A stretch of 64,000 nt of DNA from assembly GCF_026240015.1 (NCBI RefSeq), contig NZ_JAPIUX010000009.1, positions 1 to 64,000 on the forward strand, written 5' to 3'. The DNA is from Acetobacter farinalis (GTDB lineage: Bacteria; Pseudomonadota; Alphaproteobacteria; Acetobacterales; Acetobacteraceae). The notes under the pieces were generated by a model. That model made no database searches, was not told the origin of the DNA, and saw only the letters and a list, made by a program, of their open reading frames with translations. How positions within the stretch are numbered: position 1 is the first letter of the stretch; the number at the start of each line of letters is the position of its first letter. The position numbers and the translations under genes are program-made. Positions 34,162 to 42,881 of the stretch are shown piece by piece.

Positions 34162-36378
34162 ATGACAGAGCAGGGTTTTTCAAAATTTCGTCGTATGCTT
34201 CTGGGAAGTGCTGCTGGTCTGGCAGTCCTGAGTGCTCCGGTCCATGCTGCCAGTGCCAGTCCGGGCACGGCGGTCACAGAGCCTTCTGGTGCTGCCATGG
34301 CTGTGACAGCGGCAGCGCCAGCGCTCATGCCAGTTCCCGTGTCCGTCTCTCTTCCGGCAGGGGCGCTTCCGCTTTCAGGCGGCGTTGTAATCCGGTGGGA
34401 TCACGCGCCTTCCCCCATGCTGGCCCGCGCTGCTGAACGCTTTACACACCGGGTTGATGCGCTTGCGGGACGTGTTTTCCCTGTTGCGGGTGGTGCTGCG
34501 GGAGGCGGGCAGGTTGCCAGTATCCCGGTCTTTATCCATGTGGGAGAAGACCCCGATGCCCTGACTGTGCACGCAAAGGAAAATTACAGTCTTCAGGTGA
34601 ATGCAACCGGCGTGACCCTGACGGCGGACGGCCCGGATGGTGTTGTGCATGGTCTGGCAACACTTGCGCAGCTTGTTACGCGGGATGAAAACGGCCCGAA
34701 GCTGGCCTTTGCCGATATTACGGATAGTCCGCGTTTTCCCTGGCGCGGCATCATGATTGATACATCCCGGCATTTCATGGCGGTCAGCACGCTCCAGCGG
34801 CAGATTGACGCGATGGAACTGCTCAAGCTGAATGTCCTGCATCTGCACCTGAGTGATGGCACGGGCTTCCGTGTTGAAAGCAAAACGCTGCCGGAACTGA
34901 CGGCAAAAGGGTCGCACGGGCAATATTATACGCAGCGTGAACTGAAAGATCTGGTGGCGTACGCGGCGGATCGCGGGATTCGTGTTGTGCCGGAATTCGA
35001 TGTGCCGGGCCATGCGCTGGCCCTGCTGCTAGCACACCCTGAACTGGCGGCCCAGAGCCCGGTGAACCCGGACCCGAAGAATAAAAATACAGCGGCTCTG
35101 GACCCGACTGTTCCGGGCACATTGCGGCTGGTGCGCAGGCTTTATGCTGAAATGGGCAGGCTCTTCCCAGATGCCTATTTCCATTCGGGGGGGGATGAGG
35201 TGGACCCGGATGAATGGCTCAAGAACCCGAAAATTGTCGCTTATATGAAAGAAAATGGCTTCGCGACGCCCCAGGCCCTGCAAGCGCATTTCACGGTGGA
35301 AGTTCAGAAAATCCTTGCTGACCAGGGCAAGATCATGGTCGGGTGGGATGAGGTGAGTGAAGCGCCCATCCCGAAAGATGTTGTTATGGATGTGTGGAGA
35401 AGTTCCAAGTTCCTTTCATCCGCCTCGGCTGATCATCATCCGGTTATTGTTTCCGCCGGATATTATCTGGATCTTTTGCAGCCTGCTTCCCAGCATTATC
35501 TGGTTGACCCGTATGACCCTGCCGCAAACGGGATCACGCGGGCGCAGGCTGATGCCCTGCTGGCAAAAGGAGGCAGGCCTGATCTGGTGAATGCCTTCCT
35601 GAAGGAGCCTGCGCCGCCACCGCTGACCGATGAGCAGAAGTCTTATATTCTGGGGGGCGAAGCCCCGCTATGGTCCGAACTGGTGACGGATGAAATGCTG
35701 GATGCCCGCTTCTGGCCGCGTGCTGCGGCTATTGCCGAGCGTTTCTGGTCCCCTGCGTCCGTGCGGGATGTGCCGGACATGTATCGGCGTCTTGCTGTGG
35801 TGAATGCTGAACTCCAGATAACAGGGCTTCAGGCGCAGGCCAATACACACCGGATGGCCCTGCGTCTGTCCCCCGGCGATGCGGACCCGGTGGCGTGTCT
35901 GGCCGGTGCAACGGTGCCTTTGCGCAATTACGTGATGAACCGCTATGTTGCCCACCATAACCACGCGCTGGATGAAATTGGTGAGGTGGCTTCCCCTGAC
36001 CCATTCCCGGCGGTGCGGTTTGCACAGCTTGTGGATCGGTATGCCGCAGGGGATCATTCAGTGGTGCCAGACCTGAAAGCCCAGTTGCAGATCTGGCAGG
36101 ACAACGATGCAGCTTTTCAGGAGGTTGCAACGGTCCGTGGGCTTTCAGAAGCCATTCCGGCGTCTCATAATCTGGCGGTGATGGCCAGTGCAGGGCTGAA
36201 AGCCCTGAATGGACACAAGGTGAAACTTTCAGCGGCAGAAAAGCAGATTTTTGACCATGAAGACACGCTTCTTAACAGCTCGGCCGATTTGTCAGGGTCT
36301 TTTTCCAGCACGGCGTTCTCGGCCGGTGGCCTGATGATCAGTGCGGAACCCGCTATCAGAAAGCTTGTTGGTCTTTAA
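34162..36378 (+). CDS. Beta-N-acetylhexosaminidase, GH20
   Basis: Exo-hydrolase (738 aa) removing terminal GlcNAc from chito-oligosaccharides or glycans. A signal peptide (about 1-31, ending APVHAA) predicts periplasmic or surface location. A GH20b-like domain precedes the catalytic barrel, which starts near DSPRFPWRGIMIDTSRHF. The catalytic pair is Asp345-Glu346 in HSGGDEVDPDEW, and the substrate-binding GGEAPLWSELV follows. A long helical C-terminal region ends the chain. It is 60 bp downstream of nagB and belongs to the same amino-sugar locus. Confidence 0.95.
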   Translation: MTEQGFSKFRRMLLGSAAGLAVLSAPVHAASASPGTAVTEPSGAAMAVTAAAPALMPVPVSVSLPAGALPLSGGVVIRWDHAPSPMLARAAERFTHRVDALAGRVFPVAGGAAGGGQVASIPVFIHVGEDPDALTVHAKENYSLQVNATGVTLTADGPDGVVHGLATLAQLVTRDENGPKLAFADITDSPRFPWRGIMIDTSRHFMAVSTLQRQIDAMELLKLNVLHLHLSDGTGFRVESKTLPELTAKGSHGQYYTQRELKDLVAYAADRGIRVVPEFDVPGHALALLLAHPELAAQSPVNPDPKNKNTAALDPTVPGTLRLVRRLYAEMGRLFPDAYFHSGGDEVDPDEWLKNPKIVAYMKENGFATPQALQAHFTVEVQKILADQGKIMVGWDEVSEAPIPKDVVMDVWRSSKFLSSASADHHPVIVSAGYYLDLLQPASQHYLVDPYDPAANGITRAQADALLAKGGRPDLVNAFLKEPAPPPLTDEQKSYILGGEAPLWSELVTDEMLDARFWPRAAAIAERFWSPASVRDVPDMYRRLAVVNAELQITGLQAQANTHRMALRLSPGDADPVACLAGATVPLRNYVMNRYVAHHNHALDEIGEVASPDPFPAVRFAQLVDRYAAGDHSVVPDLKAQLQIWQDNDAAFQEVATVRGLSEAIPASHNLAVMASAGLKALNGHKVKLSAAEKQIFDHEDTLLNSSADLSGSFSSTAFSAGGLMISAEPAIRKLVGL

Positions 36379-36444
36379 GGCTCTGTTTCAGGACCGGGAA
36401 CCGACGGATGGTGAAAAGATCTATTTGAGAAGGTGGGATATGAA

Positions 36445-36468
36445 GGCCTGATATGAAAATATCAGGCC
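36445..36468. terminator. Perfect GAAA-tetraloop hairpin after the hexosaminidase gene
   Basis: GGCCTGATAT (36445-36454), loop GAAA, and ATATCAGGCC (36459-36468) form a perfect 10-bp stem between the converging hexosaminidase and alsR-like genes. No T run follows on either strand. Position suggests a shared 3'-end element. Confidence 0.5.
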
Positions 36469-36568
36469 GGACGCTCATTCTCTCAAAACCCCATTCTCTT
36501 CGAACGGCAAAAGTCCGTCATTGTCTCGGCCACGGCCTCTATACTCTCGCAGGAGAGCTTGCCCGGAG

Positions 36569-37498
36569 TCATGGCGAAGGGAGCAGGTCTTCCGTAGGGT
36601 CAGCCTCCCATTTCCGGCACGCTGCGCGCAGAATTTTCAGGAATTTTGTTACCAGTGGCATGGTCTGGCCGGACCGGACAGCGACAGCCAGTGTGGCCCG
36701 TGGAGCCGGTTCACTCAGGGCATGGAACGTCACGCCCCCTGCGTGAATCTGGCTGAGTGAGTGGGGAACAACAGATACTCCCAGCCCCGCCGCAACAAGC
36801 GGCACGGTGCCTGCTATCTGCGGTGCCTGCTGCCCCATGGTAGGGGTGACACCCGCGCGCTGATAGGCTGAGAGAATGGCATCATGAAACCCCGGCCCCA
36901 GCTCACGAGGGAAGATAATCAGCGGGTCATCCGCTACGGTGTCCAGACTGATGACGGGGTGATGCGCCAGCCGGTGCCCGCGCGGCAGGGCGATAACGGT
37001 GGGTTCATCAAGCAAAGGAAATACGGAAAGACGGAACGGGTCCGGCAGAGGTGGGCGGACAATGGCAATATCAATGCGCGCGTCATGCAGGGCGGCACAT
37101 AAGGCCGGTGTGTTGCTCTCTTCCAGAGAAAGCGTGATATCCGGCGCGCTCTCCCTGAAACGTCTGATGGCCAGAGGAATAACGGGCAGGAGGGGCACAG
37201 CCCCGGCAAGGCCCAGTCGGATATGCCCGAGTTCGCCACGGGCCAGACCGTGGGCGGTTACAAGAAACTGGCTCTGAAGATCCAGAATTGTGCGGGCGCG
37301 GGGGAGAAGAGTCGCCCCGATTTCTGTCAGCGTTACGCCGCGTGTCTGCCGTTCAAACAGGGCGACACCCAGCTTCTGTTCAAGCTGCTTGATCTGCTGG
37401 CTCAGGGGAGGCTGTTCCATGCCCAGCTCTTCGGCGGCACGGGTAATGCTGCCGTGGTCTGCCACAGTCACAAAGTAGCGCAGGTGTCTGATATCCAT
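36569..37498 (-). CDS. LysR-family regulator, AlsR-like
   Basis: LysR-type regulator (309 aa). The helix-turn-helix at about 1-60 reads MDIRHLRYFVTVADHGSITRAAEELGM and PPLSQQIKQLEQKLG, as in the CatM/BenM/AlsR branch; the effector-binding domain follows. It is divergent from alsD with 117 bp between start codons. In Bacillus and other bacteria AlsR activates acetoin genes in response to acetate and low pH, which would suit an acetic acid bacterium. The assignment rests on gene position. Confidence 0.88.
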   Translation of the reverse strand: MDIRHLRYFVTVADHGSITRAAEELGMEQPPLSQQIKQLEQKLGVALFERQTRGVTLTEIGATLLPRARTILDLQSQFLVTAHGLARGELGHIRLGLAGAVPLLPVIPLAIRRFRESAPDITLSLEESNTPALCAALHDARIDIAIVRPPLPDPFRLSVFPLLDEPTVIALPRGHRLAHHPVISLDTVADDPLIIFPRELGPGFHDAILSAYQRAGVTPTMGQQAPQIAGTVPLVAAGLGVSVVPHSLSQIHAGGVTFHALSEPAPRATLAVAVRSGQTMPLVTKFLKILRAACRKWEADPTEDLLPSP

Positions 37499-37529
37499 AA
37501 TGCATATTTATTCGATATGGATAATGCAT
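37497..37529. promoter_or_regulatory. Direct ATAATGCAT repeats between alsR-like gene and alsD
   Basis: ATAATGCAT occurs at 37497-37505 and 37521-37529, 24 bp apart, with TCC/TGG flanks that make the inner part partly symmetrical. The first copy overlaps the regulator's start codon. The region is AT-rich and is the most likely LysR-type binding site and divergent promoter. Confidence 0.4.
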
Positions 37530-37615
37530 TCAATATATATTGGAAGACTGGGTTTCGCCGTTATAACGTCTGTCCCTGTGAGATCAGCAACAACGAGTTT
37601 GAAACAGTGCGCAGC

Positions 37616-38398
37616 ATGAAGAACAGCCCGGTGACTGATATGGACGTTCGGTCTTCCGCACTTGGGAATGGGGTCGGAAAAAAGCCGGTGGCGAACCGTC
37701 TTTACCAGACCTCGACCATGGCGGCCCTGCTGGATGCTGTTTATGATGGTGAAACCACGCTGGACGAAGTGCTGCACCACGGGAACTTCGGCCTTGGCAC
37801 ATTCAACGCGCTGGATGGCGAGATGATTGTGACAGAGGGTGTGGTGCGCCAGTTTCGGGCGGAAGGGCAGGCGGACACGGTGCCGGGTTCCCTGAAAACG
37901 CCATTTGCCTGCGTGACCTTTTTTGAGCCGGAAAAAACGCTCATGATCGATGCACCGCAGACAAAGGAAACGTTTGAAGCGCTGGTTGATCATCTGGTGG
38001 GGAACCCGAACCTGTTTGCGGCTGTGCGGTTCACCGGGCAGTTTGAGCGGGTGGATACACGCACCGTGTTCTGCCAGTGCAAGCCGTATCCGCATATGCT
38101 GGATGTTGTGAAAAAACAGCCGACCCTGACCATGAATTCCGTAACAGGAACCATGATCGGATTCCGCACGCCGGTCTATATGCAGGGGGTGAATGTGGCG
38201 GGTTACCATCTGCACTTCCTGACAGAAGACCAGACACGCGGCGGCCATGTGACGGAATACAGGCTGGTGCGGGGGCAGCTTGAAGTTGCGGTGATCTCTG
38301 ATCTTGAAATTCAGCTTCCACGGACAGAACAGTTTGCAAAAGCAAACCTTAATCCTGATTATCTGAGTGAAGCCATTCGGATTGCTGAAGGCGGCTGA
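37616..38398 (+). CDS. alsD: Alpha-acetolactate decarboxylase
   Basis: Converts acetolactate to acetoin (260 aa). The zinc ligands are His198 and His200 in GYHLHF and His211 in GGHVTE; Glu69 (LDGEM) and Arg149 match the catalytic residues of characterised enzymes with a constant offset of four. The ATG at 37616 gives the family length; the ribosome-binding site is weak, and Met9 is an alternative. A longer in-frame reading back to 37223 runs through the regulator gene and is rejected. It is first in the alsD-alsS pair. Confidence 0.95.
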   Translation: MKNSPVTDMDVRSSALGNGVGKKPVANRLYQTSTMAALLDAVYDGETTLDEVLHHGNFGLGTFNALDGEMIVTEGVVRQFRAEGQADTVPGSLKTPFACVTFFEPEKTLMIDAPQTKETFEALVDHLVGNPNLFAAVRFTGQFERVDTRTVFCQCKPYPHMLDVVKKQPTLTMNSVTGTMIGFRTPVYMQGVNVAGYHLHFLTEDQTRGGHVTEYRLVRGQLEVAVISDLEIQLPRTEQFAKANLNPDYLSEAIRIAEGG

Positions 38399-38407
38399 GG
38401 CTTTTCT

Positions 38408-38438
38408 GACCACAGCACCTCGGTGCTGTGGTCTTTTT
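38408..38438 (+). terminator. Intrinsic terminator between alsD and alsS
   Basis: GACCACAGCACC (38408-38419) and GGTGCTGTGGTC (38422-38433) are exact complements, followed at once by TTTTT. The spacing and U run are those of a true intrinsic terminator, yet it sits in the 55-bp gap inside the als pair, 15 bp before the alsS start. It probably acts as a partial terminator. Confidence 0.85.
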
Positions 38439-38453
38439 ACAGGGCGTAATGAA

Positions 38454-40142
38454 ATGAGCAGATCGTCTGATCACACCGCACAGTGCGGTGCGGAGCTTAT
38501 TGTCAAAAATCTGGTGGCGCATGGCGTCACACACGTCTTCGGGATTCCTGGCGCCAAGGTTGACCGCCTGTTTGATGCGCTGGTTGACTCTCCTATCCAG
38601 ACAGTCGTGACCCGCCATGAACAGAATGCCGCGTTTATTGCCGGTGGCCTTGGGCGTTTGACAGGCAGGGCAGGCGTTGCTTTGGCAACGTCCGGCCCCG
38701 GTGCATCCAATTTTGTCACAGGTCTGGCAACGGCCAATTCGGAAGGAGACCCGGTTCTGGCCATTGGCGGGGCCGTGAAACTGGCAGACCGCCTCAAGCT
38801 GACGCACCAGACCATGGATACAGTCAGCCTGTTCAGGCCGATTACCAAATACAGTGTGGAAATTACCAATCCGCAGGCTATTTCGGAAGTCATGGCAAAT
38901 GCCTTCCGGTTTGCTGAAAGTGGCCGGCCGGGGGCTGCGTTTGTCAGCACCCCGATGGATGTGCTTTCCATGCCTGTGGAGGCGCCTGTTCTGGCAGACC
39001 GTGCCGTGCCGCAACCCGGCCCGGCTGCGGCGGATGCTCGTGCAGAGGCGGCAAGACTCCTGAAGCAGGCACAGCGTCCGGTGGTTCTGCTGGGTATGCT
39101 GGCCAGCCGCCCGGATGTGGCAGAGGCCGTTCGTGCCTTTGTGGCGGAAACAGGCGTGCCGGTGGTGGGAACCTATCAGGCGGCGGGCGCGGTCTCGCAT
39201 GAACTGGTGGACCGGTTTGGTGGCCGCGTGGGGCTTTTCCGCAACCAGCATGGGGATCAGCTTCTGCATGAAGCGGATGTGGTGGTGGCCATCGGGTATA
39301 ACCCGGTGGAATATGATCCGTGGCTGTGGAACGTGAATGATGCCCGCAGGATCATCAACATTGATATTGTGGCTGCCGAACTCGACAATGCCTTTGTGCC
39401 GGTGGTTGAGCTGGTGGGCGATATTGCTCCTACGGTCAAGGCTCTGGCCCGGGAGACGGGGAAGCTGGCCCGCTCCCCCGGACTGGAAGCGATTCTGGAA
39501 GGCTACAAGCTTGCCCGCTCAACAGCACTTCGGGACGCGCGCAGCACCAGTAACACCGCTGTGCATCCGTTACAGATCGTGCGGGAGCTTGAGCAGATTG
39601 TAACGCCGGATGTCACGCTATGTCTGGATATGGGCACGTTCCACATCTGGCTGGCGCGGTATCTGCTGTCTTTCCGGGCGCGGCAGGTGCTTATCAGCAA
39701 TGGCCAGCAGACCATGGGGGTCGGTCTGCCGTGGGGTATTGCCGCAAGCCTGCTGAACCCGGCCCAGAAAGTGATCTCCATTTCGGGGGATGGCGGGTTC
39801 ATGATGTCCAGCATGGAGCTGGAAACGGCTGTGCGCCTGAAATGCAACCTGATCCACATGGTCTGGATTGATCAGGCCTATAATATGGTGGAAATGCAGG
39901 AAAAGAAGAAATATGGCCGTGGGTCCGGGGTGGATTTCGGGCCGATTGACTTCGCCCTGTATGCTCAGGCCTGCGGCGCCAGGGGCATGACCGTGACCTC
40001 GGCTGAGGGGGTTGGTGAAGCCCTGAAGGCCGCCATGGAGTGTGAGGGGCCGGTGGTGATTGCCGTGCCGGTTGATTATTCCCAGAACGCTCTGCTGATG
40101 AAGCCTTTGGCCCAGCTTGGGGAGACCTCGGCAGCAGCCTGA
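38454..40142 (+). CDS. alsS: Catabolic acetolactate synthase
   Basis: ThDP-dependent enzyme (562 aa) joining two pyruvates to acetolactate. It shows VFGIPGAKVDRLFDAL, the ThDP-activating Glu in TRHEQNAAF, LATSGPGASNFVTGLA, and the ThDP/Mg motif GDGGFMMSSMELETA with DQAYNM. The pattern is that of the AlsS/BudB catabolic form, which works without a regulatory subunit. The start at 38454 has only a weak site, and it lies 15 bp after a terminator. With alsD it makes acetoin from pyruvate. Confidence 0.94.
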   Translation: MSRSSDHTAQCGAELIVKNLVAHGVTHVFGIPGAKVDRLFDALVDSPIQTVVTRHEQNAAFIAGGLGRLTGRAGVALATSGPGASNFVTGLATANSEGDPVLAIGGAVKLADRLKLTHQTMDTVSLFRPITKYSVEITNPQAISEVMANAFRFAESGRPGAAFVSTPMDVLSMPVEAPVLADRAVPQPGPAAADARAEAARLLKQAQRPVVLLGMLASRPDVAEAVRAFVAETGVPVVGTYQAAGAVSHELVDRFGGRVGLFRNQHGDQLLHEADVVVAIGYNPVEYDPWLWNVNDARRIINIDIVAAELDNAFVPVVELVGDIAPTVKALARETGKLARSPGLEAILEGYKLARSTALRDARSTSNTAVHPLQIVRELEQIVTPDVTLCLDMGTFHIWLARYLLSFRARQVLISNGQQTMGVGLPWGIAASLLNPAQKVISISGDGGFMMSSMELETAVRLKCNLIHMVWIDQAYNMVEMQEKKKYGRGSGVDFGPIDFALYAQACGARGMTVTSAEGVGEALKAAMECEGPVVIAVPVDYSQNALLMKPLAQLGETSAAA

Positions 40143-40178
40143 ACCCGGAGAGAACACAAATCCGTTTCCGGCTGTTTT

Positions 40179-40216
40179 CATGTGGCGCTTTCTGTTATAA
40201 CAGAAAGCGCCACATG
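40179..40216. repeat. 38-bp perfect palindrome after alsS
   Basis: Nineteen bases (40179-40197, CATGTGGCGCTTTCTGTTA) are followed without spacer by their exact reverse complement (40198-40216). As RNA it would fold into an 18-19-bp hairpin; as DNA it could extrude a cruciform. It begins 36 bp after the alsS stop and has no T run behind it. Likely role: 3'-end of the als transcript. Confidence 0.75.
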
Positions 40217-40406
40217 CGGACCAAAGGTTGGATATGCCGGATACTCATCGTTTTTCCCGTAAGGGGACTCTGTGCCTCAGCGGGGCAGGGAAGAGTGCGC
40301 TTTGCGGCACGCGGGTGGGAGTTACCAGATACTCTCTGGAGTGCCATAACGGGTTGGGCAGGCTGTAAGCAGGCTGGCTGCTCTGGCAGGGCACAACAGA
40401 AGGATC

Positions 40407-42110
40407 ATGGGAATGCAGGTTTCATCGCTTGATGCAGCAGGGCAGAGTGGGGTGCAGCGTGGAGCCGCCGTGCTGCTTGAAATTCTGCGCAGTGAAGGTG
40501 TGGACTATATTTTTGGCAATCCGGGCACAACCGAACTGCCCCTGATGGATGCTCTGCTGGAAGTGCCGGATGTCGCCTACATTCTCGGCCTTCAGGAAGC
40601 CAGTGTGGTTGCCATGGCGGATGGCTACGCGCAGGCGGCCCGCAAGCCGGGTTTCCTCAACCTGCACACAGCGGGCGGACTGGGGCATGGGATGGGCAAT
40701 CTGCTCAATGCCAGCGTCTCACAGACCCCGCTGGTGGTGACCGCAGGCCAGCAGGATTCCCGCCATACCATTTCCGACCCGCTCCTGTTTGGAGATCTGG
40801 TGCAGATTGCCCGCCCTGCCGTGAAATGGGCGCAGGAAGTGGCCCATGCGGACCAGTTGCCCGTCCTGCTGCGCCGGGCGTTTCATGATTCCATGGCAGC
40901 CCCTACCGGGCCGGTGTTTCTCTCCCTCCCCATGGATGTGATGGAAGAAATGAGCGGGGTGGATATCGGCAGGCCGTCTGTCATCAATCGCGCGTCCGTT
41001 GCGGGCGGGCTGGAGGATCTGGCTAAGGCACTGGCCGCCCTTGCGCCGGGCCGCGTTGCCCTGATAGCCGGAGATGAGGTTTATGCGTCCGATGCGGCGG
41101 CGGAAGTGGCCGCAGTGGCGGAGTGCCTCGGGGCGCCGGTTTATGGCTCTTCATGGCCTTCCAGAGTGCCGTTCCCGACAGCGCACCCGCTCTGGTGTGG
41201 AAACCTGCCAACACAGGCAACCGCCATTGCAGAACGCCTGAGTGCCTATGATGCGATTTTTGCGCTGGGCGGCAAATCGCTCATCACCATTCTGTATACC
41301 GAAGGCCCGGCTCTGCCCCCCGGCTGCTCCGTGTATCAGATGACGTCAGATGTGCGTGATCTCGGGCGGACGTTCAATACGCCTCTCTCCGTGGTGGGGG
41401 ATATTCGGGCCTCCCTGCAGGCCCTGCTGCCGCTCCTGCGGAATGCGGTAAGGCCGCGTCAGGCTGAGTATGCGGCGCAGGCCGAGCAGGTCGCGCAGGC
41501 ACGCCGTGCCCAGCGCGCCGAAGCTGTGGCAGAAGCCATGGCCCGGCGGAATGAGGACGCCATTCCGCCGCGTGTTGCGGCATGGGAGGCTGTGCGGGCC
41601 ATTGGACCGGATATAGCGATTGTGGATGAAGCAATTGCCACCTCTTCCGATGTCCGGCTGTTTCTGGAAAGTGCATGGCCTGCCCAGTATTCTTTTCTGC
41701 GGGGTGGGGCGCTGGGCTGGGGTATGCCCGCCGCCGTAGGGGCTTCTCTGGGGCTTGGGCGAGACCGCGTGGTTTCACTGGTGGGAGATGGTGCGGCCCT
41801 GTATTCGCCACAGGCGATCTGGACTGCGGCGCATGAGAAACTTCCTGTCACGTTCGTGGTCATGAACAATCAGGAATACAATGTTCTTAAAAATTTCATG
41901 AGACAGCAAAAGGATTATCTTTCAGCGCGTGAAGGGAAATATCCTGCAATGGATATCGTTAATCCGGTTATCGATTATCAGGCTATGGCAAAATCCATGG
42001 GTGTGCCGTCCTGCCGGGTCACACGCGCCTCTGATATCGCTCCCGCCATTGAGGCTTCTCTGGCTTCCGATGGTCCATCCCTTGTTGAGATCATGATTAC
42101 AACAGGCTGA
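40407..42110 (+). CDS. ThDP-dependent 2-oxo acid decarboxylase, benzoylformate-decarboxylase-like
   Basis: ThDP enzyme (567 aa) close in pattern to MdlC: FGNPGTTELPLMDAL, the ThDP Glu64 in LQEASVVAMADGYAQAARKPGFLNLHTAGG, His87 at the position of His70, GQQDSRH, and the cofactor motif GDGAALYSPQAIWTAAHEKLPVTFVVMNNQEYN. Thr41 replaces the benzoylformate-decarboxylase Ser26, and the usual second active-site His (His281) is not evident, so the substrate may differ from benzoylformate. An AAGGA site precedes the start. It lies 27 bp before lutA and is probably co-transcribed, suggesting a 2-oxo acid derived from a 2-hydroxy acid. Confidence 0.85.
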   Translation: MGMQVSSLDAAGQSGVQRGAAVLLEILRSEGVDYIFGNPGTTELPLMDALLEVPDVAYILGLQEASVVAMADGYAQAARKPGFLNLHTAGGLGHGMGNLLNASVSQTPLVVTAGQQDSRHTISDPLLFGDLVQIARPAVKWAQEVAHADQLPVLLRRAFHDSMAAPTGPVFLSLPMDVMEEMSGVDIGRPSVINRASVAGGLEDLAKALAALAPGRVALIAGDEVYASDAAAEVAAVAECLGAPVYGSSWPSRVPFPTAHPLWCGNLPTQATAIAERLSAYDAIFALGGKSLITILYTEGPALPPGCSVYQMTSDVRDLGRTFNTPLSVVGDIRASLQALLPLLRNAVRPRQAEYAAQAEQVAQARRAQRAEAVAEAMARRNEDAIPPRVAAWEAVRAIGPDIAIVDEAIATSSDVRLFLESAWPAQYSFLRGGALGWGMPAAVGASLGLGRDRVVSLVGDGAALYSPQAIWTAAHEKLPVTFVVMNNQEYNVLKNFMRQQKDYLSAREGKYPAMDIVNPVIDYQAMAKSMGVPSCRVTRASDIAPAIEASLASDGPSLVEIMITTG

Positions 42111-42137
42111 AAACCTGCTTTTATATCGGAGGTTTGC

Positions 42138-42881
42138 ATGAAAATAGGTCTTTTTATACCGTGCTATATTGATGCGTTTTATCCAAACGCAGGGATTGCC
42201 ACGCTGGAACTGCTGGAAAAGCTGGGGCAGGATGTGGAATACCCGCTGGATCAAACCTGCTGTGGCCAGCCCATGGCCAATTCCGGCTGCAATTCCGATG
42301 CAGCGGCAGCCGAGGCGCTTTTTGTTCGCAACTTTGCGAAATATGATGCCATTGTCATGCCTTCCGGAAGCTGCACGCACCATGTGCGGGATAATTTTGA
42401 TGCAATCCCGCAGACGCCAGAAGTCCTGCATGTTCGTAAAAACACCTTTGAACTGGTGGAATTTCTGCACGATATTCTGAAGGTTGAAGAATTCCCCTGG
42501 GCGGAGTTCCCGCACAAGGTTGGTTTGCATAACAGTTGCGGCACCCTGCGCTCGCTGCGCTCGGCCAGCATGTCGGAACTGGGGGAACCCTTCTTTTCAA
42601 AACCGATGGACCTGCTCTCCAAGGTCAAGGGTATTTCCTTCGCAACACCGCAGCGCCCTGATGAATGTTGCGGGTTTGGCGGCACGTTTTCCGTAACGGA
42701 AGAAGCTGTTTCTTCCCGCATGGGTCTGGACAAGGTGCGTGACCATCATCAGGCCGGAGCGGAATATATTGTCTCGGCTGATACGTCCTGCATGATGCAT
42801 CAGCAGGGCTGTGCCGAGCGCGCAGGTGTGCCGATCCGGTTTATTCATATTGCTGAAATCCTGAATGGGGCGCAGTCATGA
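42138..42881 (+). CDS. lutA: Lactate utilisation protein LutA
   Basis: Iron-sulfur subunit (247 aa) of the LutABC complex oxidising L-lactate to pyruvate. It contains two CCG domains, recognised by TCCGQPMANSGC near residue 40 and by ECCGFGGTFSVTEEA in the C-terminal half, which bind the non-canonical 4Fe-4S cluster. A GGAGG site lies before the start. Its stop overlaps lutB by 4 bp (ATGA). Confidence 0.96.
   Translation: MKIGLFIPCYIDAFYPNAGIATLELLEKLGQDVEYPLDQTCCGQPMANSGCNSDAAAAEALFVRNFAKYDAIVMPSGSCTHHVRDNFDAIPQTPEVLHVRKNTFELVEFLHDILKVEEFPWAEFPHKVGLHNSCGTLRSLRSASMSELGEPFFSKPMDLLSKVKGISFATPQRPDECCGFGGTFSVTEEAVSSRMGLDKVRDHHQAGAEYIVSADTSCMMHQQGCAERAGVPIRFIHIAEILNGAQS

Noticed and set aside
37223..37615. 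In-frame N-terminal extension of alsD through the LysR gene
   Set aside because: It would add 131 residues unlike any acetolactate decarboxylase and overlaps the regulator on the other strand.
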